DNA of 64,000 nucleotides from Dendrobium chrysotoxum (Eukaryota > Streptophyta > Magnoliopsida > Asparagales > Orchidaceae), in NCBI GenBank assembly GCA_019925795.1, contig CM034314.1:28513774-28577773 (forward strand), in the 5' to 3' direction. The notes under the pieces are model-generated. The model made no database searches, had not been told where the DNA came from, and saw only the letters and a list, made by a program, of their open reading frames with translations. Positions 12,001 to 24,239 of the stretch are shown here, piece after piece. The first letter of the stretch is position 1. The number at the start of each line of letters is the position of its first letter. The position numbers were made by a program, and so were the translations under genes.

Positions 12001-12411
12001 CCTCACCGGGGTTGGTGAAAAGGATTTTTTGTAAAGGCTTCTCCGCCTTGCTGTGGGAGTAGAAGGAGAGTCACTGAATTTTAGTGCAATACCTAGAGGG
12101 GAGACTCTGGGGAGTGGATGTAGGTCAAGTTGACCGAACCACTATAAAATCTAGTGTGTTCTTTCTTTTACTATTCTGCTTTTTAATTTATGCACTTTAC
12201 TTTCCTATGGATGATTGTGTGTTTAAAGTTATTATTTTGGTTCATTAATCATCTCCACATAAATGTGTAATTGCATTTGTTTTAAAATATTCAAAAAGGT
12301 TTTCAAAAATATTTTTGCTTAAGAATTTTTAAAACTACCAATTCACCCCCCCCCCCTCTTAGTTAGCCTCGGGCTAGTTCATAAAGGCTTAACATCCCTA
12401 ACGAACTTTCA

Positions 12412-12780
12412 TATCGCACTCACCCAAATAAACTTTCTTGAATATAGTCTCCTTCTCATCTTCTCTAACACACCTTAGATTGAGTGAGGTCACCAATCTC
12501 TTGAATAACCCACCTTTATTTATTAGGTACATGGCTACCTTTATTTTGAATCACCACTAGTTGTTGACCTTGGTGCTTATTGTTATTGTCATCAAATACT
12601 CTAAGATAAAGTCCATCCAAGTAGCTAGATGATTGACTTTTACTTGCATATATTCTTCTTCTTCAATTATAGGCTTTATTACCTTAATAGTTGGACATTC
12701 ACCTAGTTTATCCTAATTTGAGAGGAGATCAAATAATTAAATTTATGCCCTAGGATCTAAATTATCTTTAAATAAACTAG
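12412..12780 (-). pseudogene. RNase H-integrase junction of element T (zinc-binding region)
   Basis: Minus-strand reading gives KLGECPTIKVIKP, ATWMDFILEYL and YLINKGGLFKRLV, then LRCVREDEKETIFKKVYLGEC. This is the linker after RNase H and the start of the integrase HHCC domain of Tat-lineage gypsy elements. It ends at the solo LTR and resumes at 10,539. The other side (~12,780-12,840) runs into element D, so RNase H itself is missing or was split by D. Confidence 0.8.
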
Positions 12781-12849
12781 CTTATTAATCTCTATATTCA
12801 GTTTGAAGAGGTACTTTTTCACCTGTTGACCTCATTTTTATATCAGGTC

Positions 12850-13740
12850 AGTAGGACCCATCCAGACCCTAGATCAATCCTGACCCCAAATCAACACAAC
12901 TTAAGACCAATCTAGACTCTAGGATCTTCCTAGATTTAAGTCCCTAGGATTTACTCTAGACCCTATGATTTCTTTAAGCTGATTTAGATTCTAAGGTCTT
13001 CTTAGATTTTAGTCCCTAGGATCTACTCTAGACCCTAGGACTCCTTTAAGCTGATCTAGATTCTAGGATCTTCTTAGACTTCAATCCCTAGGATCTATTC
13101 TAGACCCTAGGATTCCTTCAAATTAATCTTGACCCTAGGATCAATTTGATCTTAGCTCAATCCATATTCAAATCAATCTTAATACCATATTAATTTTAAA
13201 CTCAACTCAATCAAATTCCAGGCTAATTTAAATCCTAGGATCCTTTTAGGCTTTATCCTCTGAGATCTATTTAGGACCTAGGATTCTTCTAGATCATAGA
13301 TCTTAGGAACTATCTAGACCCTAGGATCTTTCTAGAATACAGACTTTAGGATCTACATTAGATCCTAAGATTCCTCTAGATAGTAGGATTTCTAGATCTT
13401 AGGGTTATTCTACACCCCAGATCCTAGGACTTCTAGACTCCAGGATCTTCCTAGACTTCAGTCCTTAGGATCTATTCTAGACCCTAGGATCAATTCAGGT
13501 CTTAGATCAATCTACCCTTTAGATTATTTTAGATCTTGGGATTCTACTAGATCCATAGCTTAAGACTTCCCTAGACACTAGGATTCTTTTAGATCCTAGA
13601 CTTTAAGACTGTCCTAGACCCTAGAATTTTCTTAGACTCCAGGTTCTTAGATCTACCCAGACTCTAGGATCAGCCTAGACCTTAGATCAATCTAGATCTA
13701 GGATTAATCCAAACCTTTATTCAATTCAAATTTCAATCAA
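12850..13740. repeat. CTAG-rich degenerate tandem array (~72-bp unit)
   Basis: CCTAGG, TCTAGA and GATC palindromic hexamers recur dozens of times in phrases like GACCCTAGGATCTTCCTAG. The clearest units begin TCTTTAAGCTGAT near 12,971 and TCCTTTAAGCTGAT near 13,042. Later units have drifted and vary in length. Confidence 0.75.
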
Positions 13741-14279
13741 ACCCAGACTTTAAACCCACTCAAGCTTCAAACTTGCCTACATTCCTAGGCAATTCAATCT
13801 CTAGTTCAATCCAGACTTGAATACTTGATCTAATCTTTAATCAAACTTCAATCCTACCCTATTACTCATGATCATTCAAAATGATCATAAGTGATATGGA
13901 TGATTCAAATTCAATCACACAAATTCAAAATCCAGCTCAAAACTAGAAATTTAATTTACATTCCAAGGCCAAAGGTCTAAGTCCTGAAAGCCTTTTCCAA
14001 CAAATCTTTGAATATTTCAAAACCCTATAAAATGACCTCTGATTCAGGGTCTATTAGTTCCACACTGATGTGACATGTCTCTAGAGATAATCCTCCAAAT
14101 TTAAGCTCATTCTGAGGTCTCTAACCCCAGAAACTGAATTAAAATCCAAAGGCTGTAAAACTTTTAAATATTTATAGTCTATGCCACTGGACCTGCCACC
14201 CAGTGGATTTTGACCCTGGAGCTTTCTCCAAAGCCTCCAATCACCTCCAGACCCTTGATTATGACCCACTGAGTAATAA

Positions 14280-15130
14280 ACTGCATTTTGTTGGACTCAA
14301 TTTGACTCTTAGTTGACCAGGGGTCAAAATGACCAAAATATCCCTATAGGGTGTAAATGGCCATTTGAACCAAATGAGCTCCAAATCAAATGCAATCACC
14401 TCCAGCAAATTCCAAATGTCAAACCAAACCTGTTGGACCCAAATTTAGCACCTGGGTCAACCTGGTTGACCAAGTCAACCTAGGTTGACCAAGAAAGCTC
14501 TTTAGGGTTCATATAAGTCATTTTGACCAAATGACCTTTTCAGACCTTGGAACCACTTCCATTGGCCTCCAAACATCATTTAAAATCTGTTGATCCCATT
14601 CCCAGACCCTGGACCCACCTGGTTGACCAGGTCAACCAGGGTTAACCTAAAGGCCCATTAAGGGCCCAAACATGTCATTTTGACCAAACAACCTCTCCAG
14701 ACCTTGGGACTACCACTAGTAGACTCAGAACGTCATTCTAAACTGGTTGGACCCAATCCCTGACCCTGGGTCAACCTGGTTGACCAGGTCAACATAGTTG
14801 ACCCATTAGGCCCATTAAGGGCCTAAATAGGTCATTTGATCTAGATGACCATCCCAGACCTTGAAACCACTTCTACCAAACCCCATTCATCATTTCAAAC
14901 AATTCCAGCCTAAACCTTGGCCCTAGGTCAACCTAGTTGACCTAGTCAACCAGAGTTGACCGAAATGGCCCTTTAAGGGCCCAATAGGCCCATTTGATTC
15001 AAATGACTCATTCAAACCCTAGAACCACTTTTACCAGACTTTAAACCTCATCTTAAATTTACTTCAGCTCAAACCCTGGACCTGGGTCAACCTGGTTGAC
15101 CAAGTCAAACCAGGTTGACCAGTTCAAGCC
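14280..15130. repeat. GGTTGACC / GGTCAACC repeats in ~170-190-bp higher-order units
   Basis: Each unit carries a palindromic core such as ACCTGGTTGACCAGGTCAACC, then 'cccattaagggccc', 'catttgaccaaatgacc' and 'agaccttggaacca'. Cores fall near 14,460, 14,620, 14,780, 14,935 and 15,090. The same core occurs singly in E at 30,990-31,030 and 34,230-34,270. Confidence 0.78.
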
Positions 15131-16199
15131 CTTAAGCTTTTCCATTTTGAATCAAACCTCAAATGCATTCAAATTTCATTCAAATTTTATTCAAATGTAT
15201 CCTTGATGATTTGGGTTGGATTGAACACCTTGACCCAATCACCAGTTGACTTGGTTAACCATACACATGTATGGTCAAATCCAGTCAATATAAACTCCAT
15301 TCACCACATATATTAAAATCTCATTCAAGTAAACTATTAAACCTTCAAATACACTTAATAATATATATTGAATCCATTCAAACCTAACTTGAAACACATC
15401 CATGGGAGGTTTGACCAAATCAATACCTTAGATTTGGTCAAATTTGTGGATCTTAGTCAAATCCATCCATACATCCAATTAAACTCCCACCAAGCTTCTA
15501 ACCCAATTTCATAACATGGCTTGAGTATGTCTAAGCTCATTATGTCTCAAGTTGTTGTTGATTTGACCAAGTCAACTTATTATGATTTGGTCAAATCTTT
15601 CTTAATTCATGAATATGCACTCAAGTCCTAGCCTCTTAATATCAAATCCCTTGGAGTGCATCCTACTAGCTCAAACAGCTCTCCAACCTCCACCTCATCA
15701 AGTCTTGACCTGTTGACTGGTCAAACCAATCAACAAATGGTCAAGGAATTCATTAAATAGTTTAAATCCTCAATGACATGGCATTCTTTTCAACCCCTTT
15801 TCATTCCAGATGTTCAAATAGTTTCTAGAATATTCTTAGAACTATTATAGGCCTTTGGATTAAGATCTAATGGTCTAAATTAATTCCACATGCTTACTAG
15901 AGGACAAATAGCCCTTTCCACCTAGGATGTCCTTGTGTCCTTTTGATGCTCTGCCTCCCACCAACCCCAGGACAGATGGCATGCATCCAGGAGCTCCCTC
16001 AGCTAATCTCAGCCCTCCATTCAAGTTGGAGAGACTTGAATAGGGCAAAAATATTCTTTGGAGCTCTCATTCAATCCCTAGCACTATCTCTCTTCCCAAG
16101 CCGTCCCAAATAAAAACCCCAGCATCCCTGAGCTCCAATCTTCCTTTACACCCATTCCAACTTAAATCCCACCGGTCAAACCTTACCGGTGAGCTAACT

Positions 16200-16930
16200 C
16201 CGGCGAGCTCAAGTCAAAACTCGCCTATTTTGGATAGCGGTCGATCTAGTCATTTTCAGCTCGAGAAGTCTTCTAGTGGACTACACTTGGACAAACTACA
16301 AATTCAGAAAGCTCGAGTTCATTCAAATCTATCGATTGTACAAGGTATAATCCTAAAACCTAGATTAAGACACTCTAGTTTAATTAGCTTTCTATTAAGT
16401 TTGTTTTAATCCAAACCAAATGCCCCACACCATTTCTGTTCATGAATTTAATTTGAGTTTAAAATTTTATGGGTTTTGGTTAACCGGATCGCGTAAATGA
16501 GCCAAGAAACTCGTTCTAGTGCTTAGGTTACGCAGGTCTGAACTGCACGAAATTTAGGCCGTGGATTCCTTAATGAACGTCCTAGATGTGGTGGCTCTGC
16601 GGTTATGTTCAACCGTGGATATGATCCTACGGTGGAAAACTTCGTCCAACGACATCTGGACCCTTGATCCAGAATTACGGGAGTGATGTCCGCCGTCTGA
16701 TCTCACTTAACCGAGATCAAATGATAGATTTGATCTCCGTCGTTGGATCAAACCCTAGCTCAATCAGACGGTTCGCGGGGAATGCTGACGCGGATAAGTA
16801 AAAGCGCGTGGGACCCACGTGGTTTTATAATCGTCGGGCAATAATTGGTGGCGGCGCCAATCATTGCCAATGATTGGGCGCCGCCGTCGCGGTTTACAAC
16901 GCCGAGTCATGGGCTGACGAGTGGCATTTC
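16200..16930 (-). promoter_or_regulatory. GC-rich, CCAAT-bearing LTR block of D
   Basis: Unlike the flanking AT-rich DNA this block is GC-rich with many CpG. It holds CCACGTGG (G-box-like, ~16,815), several CCAAT/ATTGG boxes and the wording 'ccgttgatccttagatc'-like (GACCCTTGATCC, 16,660) shared with E LTRs. By position it matches the E block that precedes a TATA box, so it is probably the promoter-side part of the D LTR. Promoter activity is inferred. Confidence 0.45.
16850..16885. repeat. CCAAT palindrome, 17-bp arms
   Basis: GGCGGCGCCAATCATTG at 16,850-16,866 is mirrored by CCAATGATTGGGCGCCGCC at 16,867-16,885, with one extra G in the right arm and almost no loop. It is the counterpart of the palindrome at 44,864-44,913. 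Confidence 0.85.
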
Positions 16931-16934
16931 CGCC

Positions 16935-17259
16935 ACCGATTATTTTATTATTTTTTTTAAAACAAAATTAATTCAAATTCATTTTAAAATAAAAAAAATA
17001 ATAAAAAATTTAATTCTGAATAATAAAAATATTATTATTATATATAAATGTTTATAAAATTAAATCCTTTATTTTGAAATAAATATTAATTCAAAATATT
17101 AATTTTATTTTAAAAATTATTTAAATATTAAATATCTTTGAGTTAATGTTTATTTAAATATTATTAAAGTGTTTAAAAAAATTATTTTAAAATTAATTTA
17201 AAAATTTAAAGTATTAAAAATCAGAAAATTATAAATATTTAATTTTAACATAATTAATT

Positions 17260-17301
<42 letters not shown>

Positions 17302-18300
17302 GAAAATTAAGATCTTTAATTTATTAATAAAATTAATTTAAAATATTACATAAATTATAAATCCTTTTAGATATTAAAGACTTAATATTTTTTTTAATTA
17401 ATATTTGATTAAAAATGATTAAAATATATCATAAATTTAAAATTGTATTTTAAAATAGAATTTAAACTATTTAAATATTTAAAATAATTTTCTTTTAAAA
17501 TTAAGATCAATTTAAGATATTTTATTTAATATATTAGATTATTCTAATATATAAAGTATTTAATTAACCACTTAATTAATATTGATTTAAATATTTTAAA
17601 ATAACTAAAATTTTTTATTATTTTATTATATATATATATATATATAGATATTTTGAAAATTAGTCAATTATTTTAAAGTATCTAATTTTAAATTAAATCT
17701 AACTTAAGATATATCTTATAGTTTAATAATTTTAAAATATTTAAATGTTTAAATATTCAATTAATATCTAATTAAGATTAAATTTAAATAATTAAAATGT
17801 TTAAATAAAAATTACTCTAAATAATTTTAAAATTCTAGAAATATTTTAATATTTAATTAAATTTAATTTAAGAATTACCATGAACTTTAATTGATTTTAA
17901 ATTATTTAAACTAATGAACCCTAAACTTTAAAAATTCAAAATAAATTCAAATAAAATTAAAAAAAATACAAATGATATATTAAATTTTTTTAGAAAATTA
18001 AGAATTTTAATTTAAAAATTCTTTTCAAGATTTAAAAACTTAATTTATTTTAATTAATTTGAATTACTTTGATATTTTAATATTTAAATAATATTTAATT
18101 GAATATTATATTAAATATTTTGAAATTCAGATTTTATTTTCAAATAACTTTTAAAATCAGAGGATCTCTCATTTGAATATTAAATTTTTTTTAATAATAT
18201 TTTGAGTATTTTAAATTTAAATTATATATATATATATCTATTTTAAAATTATATATATTTAAATTCCAAACGTTTGAGAGATCCATTGAAATTTTAAACA
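16935..18300. repeat. Ultra-AT-rich block of D with (TA)n
   Basis: Almost only A and T for ~1.3 kb, dominated by TTTAAA, AATTAA and ATATTTAA words. An (AT)n run lies at 17,263-17,299 and shorter ones at ~17,622-17,645 and ~18,222-18,236. It stands where E has (AAT)n-rich DNA, but here the words are not trinucleotide repeats. Confidence 0.8.
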
Positions 18301-21300
18301 CAAATTAAGCTTGATTGAATAGAATCTATGTGGAATGATGATTAATCAATAAATAATTACTTGGTTAATTATTCATTGATTAATCATTTAATTAATCAAA
18401 TTTTAACTTGATTTACATATTTAAGGACCTACACACACCACTTAGCCTAGACTCTCCTAGTGCTAGGGTTTATTTGTGATTGTGTATGTATGCATATATA
18501 TACTTGTTTAAGGGTTAGTCAAAACATTGATTCAAGCCTATTAAATTTAGTGACATCATTAAGGACAATAATTAAGGACTTAATTAAAAAAATTAGAGTA
18601 ATTCTAATAATTAGAATATAATTCCAATTGACTTGAAACTTTCAACATTTGAACTTAGAGACATTCTCAGCCTTAGAAAAATTTCTCACTGAATTTTGAA
18701 GTCATTAAGCCCCTTAATTAATTTAATCAAAATCAAAGCTTAATTAAGCTTTAAAAACTTCCAAAAAATGTAATAAATCATGATTAAATCTAAAAATTAC
18801 AAATAATATCTTAAACTCACCATAATCCAACCCTTAATCAATGAAAATTAAAACCAACCAAATTTGACATCAATTTTAAGAATAATTTAATTTTAAGTGA
18901 AATTTAAGATTTAATTAAATTAATTAATTAAAAATAATTAAAATTCTAGAAAATTTCCAAACACTTGAAGATCACTCCTTAGGTCATTCCTGACCTCTGG
19001 AGTTAATTTTAAGATATTTGGAGGTCATTTGGATTCAAATCACAAAAAAGGCCTTTAATTAAAAAATTTAAAAAAACTCAAATAATACTCAAAACTTCAA
19101 AAATTCATAACAAATTCAAATGAACTCCAAATTGAGCAAACTCAAAGGCATATGACTCATCTTAAGGTCTAATATTTATTAAAAATGTTAAGTTTCTAGA
19201 AATCAATCAATTTAGAAAAAGCCAACTTTTGGTCAAACCTAATTCAAAATCAAGTCAAAACTTCAAACCTTCATAATAAAATGTAAAAAAAATCCAATTT
19301 CAATGTACTTACTGTCTAACTGATCGTATTAAGGTCTAATATTTTAATAAAATACTAACATTCTAGAATTTAAGCTTAATCAAAAAGTTAACTTTTGACC
19401 CCTTGATTAAATCATTAAAATAATCCAGAAAATACCAAAATTCAACAAATAATCTAAAATTCCAAAAAACATCAATTCAATATTAAAATCAGTGACCAAC
19501 TAACTTTAATTAAAAATTAATTAACTTTCAAACTCATATAAAATCAAATTACTTAATTATATCGGGTACCACTAGGTAACTCAGGCCTACGAAGCTATTA
19601 AATTAGCCCAAAGGAAGGTGAAATAAACTTCATGGCCTCAGTGTGAAATAAAGGTGGTATCCAACAAATAACTAAAATCAATTTTAAAAAATAAATTTTA
19701 AATCATTAAGGTTTAAACTTTAATTAAAAGTCTCCCTGAAGCTTTTCAACCAACCAGAACCTAAAGCAACTTCAATCAAATAATCCTATTTAGGACATAT
19801 CAAACCCACACAACCTTTACACACACTTGAGATGGTTTGCTATGACAACTAACTCTAGTCTTAGGCTAGGTCAGTATTTACTTTTCTGCTGTGTGCCGGG
19901 TTTTCGAGCTTTCACTACATGCTGTTTTCTAGTAATAGAATTACTATGATTATTTATTTATTTATTTATTGCACTCTATGATGTGATTGATTGTACGTTA
20001 GATCTATCCCTAGGTTAGGAATAATTTGTACTAATTCAATCTTATACAGGTAGCCGTGCTCGTACAGGACATTTAAAATTAAAGGGGGCAATTAAATAAG
20101 TAAGCTTTAAAAATTGATGCTGTTTTCTACAAGTGCTCCAAAAATTTGCTTAAGTCCCCCTTTAAAATTAAAAGAGCATGGCCAAGTGTGGCTGTGATTG
20201 AGCATTTAAATTTTAATCTATTAACTGCTTGGGATGTTTATATAACTGCTGATTATTAGGATAACCATATAGGATTGAGTCTAGATTTTTCAATTTTAAT
20301 TAATATAATTTTAGATGATATTTGAGTTTTAAATGTTAAGTACTTTGATATTGAGATGCTAAGCATCCAATTTGGAATCCAAAGAGGAAGGAACATCCCT
20401 TAGGAGAGAGTTCCTCTCTATTTGGAGATCTAAATTAGGATGAATTTTTGAATATCCAAAGAGAAAAGATAACACCCTATTCAGGGAGAGTTTTTTTTCA
20501 TTTGGATATCCAGACCTAACGATCCAAGGAGTTCCAAGAAGATGAAGAAGTGAAGAACGAGAAGAATCTCAATTCTCAAAGTCACTTGAGTCTTAGGAGT
20601 AGAATCCGGGTTATAGTCAATGGTACCCGGCCACTTTACTTTTCCTGCAGACCTTAGGTTGTATAACTACAAGGTACTTGCCTATGGACTTTCAATTTGA
20701 GTTTTAATTTAATTGATTTAATTAAATATTGATAGTGTGATGTTGATTGCGATTAAGGACCCACATGCTTTTAGTAGTTTATTTGGCGATCTTGCATGTC
20801 ATATTTGATTTAGCATGGAATCCGATCGGAGGCTTGTGAGGGTACGGTCAAGAACTATTTCTATTTTAATTAAAACATAAAATATTTAGGCTCAGATAGA
20901 AACTCTAACGCTTTTAAGAAGTAAGCCCAGACTCACCAGGGGTTTTTTATGCATCATATTGAATCTTCTCTACCTTGTTAGGCACCTCCTCGCCTATGGG
21001 TTTTGGCAGACCACCTGACTTATTAAGGTGCAGTTCTGTCCAAGGGAAAGTTGTGCAATCCCTAGGATAAAATCTATTTTTAAGCCTAATTTTTAAACTG
21101 CTTCATTCTGATTTTAAGCATTTAATCGAGTCAACTAGAATGCATTGCATTAGATACAAATTAAAAATTGAGTCTAATTCTTAATTATATTTTTAGCTTA
21201 AGCATTTCACCCAACATATGTCAAGGGGTCAATTAGGAATCTGCTCTCGATGTCGACCCTAACTCCTCAAAACTCAATCTTAAATAACGTCCCTAACCAC

Positions 21301-22330
21301 TCTTTCATAAAAAACCGAACAATATGATTTTGAAGCGCTTAGGTGGTTTAACTAGCTCCCCAATCTAGGCCGGGGTAAGTCCAGGACTGCATTGCATTAG
21401 TTAAGATCTGGGTCACTAATTTTCAGTACCCACTTTAGACTTAGGTTCTGAGGCAGATTTTCAATCTTAAGAACTCAACCTCCGGGAATCTGATTCCCAC
21501 TTTCTAATAAAATCAATTATCCAAACTTAAATCTCTTTTCATCAAATTCAAACCCAACACTTAGGATAGTTTGAGATGTTTTTGAAGTAATTCAGAATCT
21601 CAAAATACCTCCTACCCTTCTTCCTTTGACTCCAGAAAGAACTGCTCAACCTTGAACAAATCCCTGTTGAATTTCCAGTCCCTTAACCTTCCTTGATATC
21701 AAGCTTTGAATTCTTAAATAAAATTCGTATCGCTATTTTAATCGAGAGTATTCGTAGAAAATTTTTTGGTTTCCTACGATGTAATTAACTATGAGGGCTT
21801 GTGCTCGTAGGAGATTTAGAAACCCATACTTGATTTTCAAAATCAAACTTTTTCAAAACTTTAATTAATTATTTTTAGGAAATTCAAACTTAATGATAAT
21901 TGAAAATCATTTTCAAATGATTAATATTAAACAATATCTTCTTTCTCCAGGAAAATATTATTCTATTATTGATTTGATTACGAAATTACTGATCTATTAT
22001 TCAGATCATTATAGTTAAACATTTGAGTAAACACTATTTTAATCTTTCGAGATCATATATTATTTCTCCTTGAGTTTGGCTATGATAATCAGAATAAATT
22101 CAAAGATTTGTAATCAGAACCTATTAGGGAACGATATGATTACCTTTCGAGGTGATAGATCATTCATAATAAGTGTTCGATTATAATATTAAAATTCCAA
22201 AATTAAATATTTCCTAAAGAAAATTAAACCTTTTCTAAACTATATTTTTTAATCAAATAGCACCATTTCATATCTCTTTTTTTACTTACTATTTATTTGG
22301 TTCACCATCAACTTAGTCAATCCAAGGCCT
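18301..22330 (-). mobile_element. 5' part of D LTR-like region
   Basis: Non-coding. Recognisable wording is shared, inverted, with the E 3' LTR: 20,100-20,170 against 41,470-41,640 (GAGCATGGCCA, 'aagtgctcc'), and 21,330-21,400 against 40,330-40,400 (CCGGGGTAAGTCCAG-like, 'gaagcgcttaggtggtt'). From ~21,450 to 22,330 the match to E fades, so D has its own family-specific end. No open frame looks like a protein. Confidence 0.55.
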
Positions 22331-22399
22331 GTAGAAAGCTACAAGCTAGTGAGTAGGGTCTCTTACTCTACTTGATTATTTATTACCTTAATTTTTTTA

Positions 22400-23560
22400 T
22401 TGGGACTTATGTGATGAAAATTCCTGTTAGGCTCTATAGAATCATGCTGGCACCTACTCCTTACTTCCATAAAGCTCCAATAATATAGAATGTCCAATGT
22501 TGTTATTGTGCTACCAACTTTGATTCATCGCTCTGTGTGTTGAAGTCTGCAAGAAATTTAATGAGAAATTCTTTGCATTTTTTAGCACTTTGAAGAATAT
22601 CGACTAACTCTCATCCAACCTAAAGATGAAGTAATTGAGCTTAATGACTCACCCTGTCATTCATTATACCTCTTTTACCCTCCTAGGCTATGACATCTCA
22701 ATAATTATTTTCACTTTGTCAATGTTCACCTTGATGCCTTCAGGAGGAGGTGGAAACTTACAAATTATTTTTGAACCTACATTGGAAGTACATTTCACTA
22801 GGTTGAGGTACATGTTATACCTTTTGATGGTAAAGAATATTTTGTAATGTTCTATTTGGGTGACTTGATCTTTACTAATAAGTCATCCACATACACCTGT
22901 ATATTCTTCTTTTTCTAGACTTTGAAGACTCAGTCCATCATATATTGGTAGATTACCCTTGCATTTTTTAGGTTAATGGGTACGACCTTTTAATAGCATA
23001 GGACTTTTGTAATAATGAAGGTAGTCTTCTCATAGTCGCTTAGGTGCATTATTATTTGTGGTGACTAAAGAAGAAACCCAAGAAACTGATCAATGAATAC
23101 TTGATTACCAAGTTGACCATTGAATTTATACTTGACAATTGACAACCATCTTTTAGGCATGTTGAGTTGAGGTTACTTAAGTCAACACACCTCTCCACTT
23201 ACTTATAGCTTTATATATCATTATCACATTAGAGATCTAATCTGGGTATTAGATCTTCCTAATGAAGTCAATATTAACAAACTTTTGTACTTACTGCTTG
23301 ATTGGCTTCGTGATTATGACTACCATCTTCCTTATTTTCTACTTTATGGGTCCTATATATCTTCTCATATTTATTTTGTTATGGATGACCTCATTGATTC
23401 TCAACATCTTTATTACTATCCAAGAAAACACATCTAGGTTGTCCCTGATAACTTGTACTAGATCGCCTTTGTGCTCTTCACTAAATGACGTGAATATACT
23501 AAGGGTTCTATTCGACTCATCCTCCATCACTTGGACTTATTCAATTGCTTCTACGATCTA
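22400..23560 (-). pseudogene. Reverse transcriptase of Tat-like element T
   Basis: Minus strand: DNLDVFSWIVIKMLRINEV and HNKINMRRYIGPIK at 23,339-23,530, as in Tat-lineage RT starts (DVFAW...PGI...H.L). Then YEKTTFIITKVLCY, LKNARVIYQYMMD and the active-site box YVDDLLVK (YVDD codons at 22,882-22,893). The thumb lies toward 22,640 (IKLNYFIFRLDES, FFKVLKNAKNFS). In-frame stops and shifts occur throughout. After ~22,400 the homology is lost at the edge of D, so RNase H is truncated. Confidence 0.87.
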
Positions 23561-23639
23561 TATTCCTAGTCCTCACTCTACATCCTTTAGTAGGACTTCT
23601 TATGGTGAGGTAATCACCTTCCCCACTACCATTAGATAA

Positions 23640-24010
23640 CAAGTCCATGCTAGTTGAGATCATCCCTCACTATGATCTCCATTGCTTTAGCTAGGCATTT
23701 GATAGCGACATGATAAATTGACACCATAACTCTAAAAGTGTTTAGCAAAGGCTTGCCAAAGATAACATTATATATGGTGAGTACTCCTTCAATTTATTTG
23801 CACTGTATTGAGAAACCATACAGGAAACCTGCAATAGGTGTGAGCTGGGAAGTAAGAAGAATATTTTTTCTCAAATAAAGATTTAAAAATTATGTTAATG
23901 AACCTCCCTGTGTCTACCAATATGTTATTTATTTGGTAGTTGGCGACCAAAATAATGATGATGATAATATTATTATTAGGGTTCCCTCTTACTGGCTTGT
24001 CAACTTCTTG
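23640..24010 (-). pseudogene. Retropepsin of element T
   Basis: The minus strand has INNILVDTGRFINIIF with the DTG active site at 23,906-23,914. Then comes YNVIFGKPLLNTFRVMVS, matching the YNVILGRPWLN block of Tat-lineage proteases, and YHVAIKCLAK. It sits between gag and RT as expected. Frame breaks are present. Confidence 0.82.
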
Positions 24011-24239
24011 AATGGTAACTTAAGTGATGTCCACTATTAGAGATTGCATTATAGATGCCAAATTCACCTCTCCAAACCTCATCCTTTTGAAAGCTGTTGG
24101 CAAGTTAGCTCACTCTAACCCATGACGGTAGGCACCACTCATGTAATATGAAATAAATGAGCTAAAAAAAGATTTCTTTTGCTACTCTCCATGGGATCCT
24201 TCCTTTGATACTAACCAGTATTGGCAAGTGCAAACTCTG

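Larger units (their letters stand above)
10540..12411 (+). mobile_element. Copia SIRE/Maximus-type solo LTR inside integrase of T
   Basis: Starts TGTTGTGAATTTGG and ends ...ACTTTCA. The near-terminal stretch AATTCA plus a run of 11 C and CTCTTAG is typical of the 3' part of SIRE/Maximus LTRs. Flanking pentamers are TATTG (10,535-10,539) and TATCG (12,412-12,416), a 4/5 target duplication. Removing the block with one flank copy brings the integrase zinc-binding region back into a recognisable order, which supports the boundaries. No gag-pol is inside, so it is a solo LTR left by LTR-LTR recombination. An 83-codon open frame at 11,783-12,034 is a repeat artefact. Confidence 0.82.
12835..22330 (-). 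mobile_element. Element D: large non-coding LTR-type element, relative of E, nested in T
   Basis: In minus orientation D has the order seen in E: a long LTR-like part (22,330 to ~16,100) containing phrases shared with 39,671-43,900, an AT-rich block, a GC-rich CCAAT palindrome block, then a GGTCAACC-rich part and a CTAG-rich array. Shared landmarks include 19,560-19,650 against 42,060-42,160 (GGCCATGAAGTTTATTTCA) and 19,890 against 41,790 (ACATGTAGTGAAA in E orientation). D separates T's RT from its integrase. Both ends are approximate and I found no target duplication. No protein domain is visible. Confidence 0.6.

Noticed and set aside
11783..12034. 83-codon plus-strand frame with repeated LCLLQEE peptide
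   Set aside because: Produced by the 39-bp tandem repeat inside a solo LTR.
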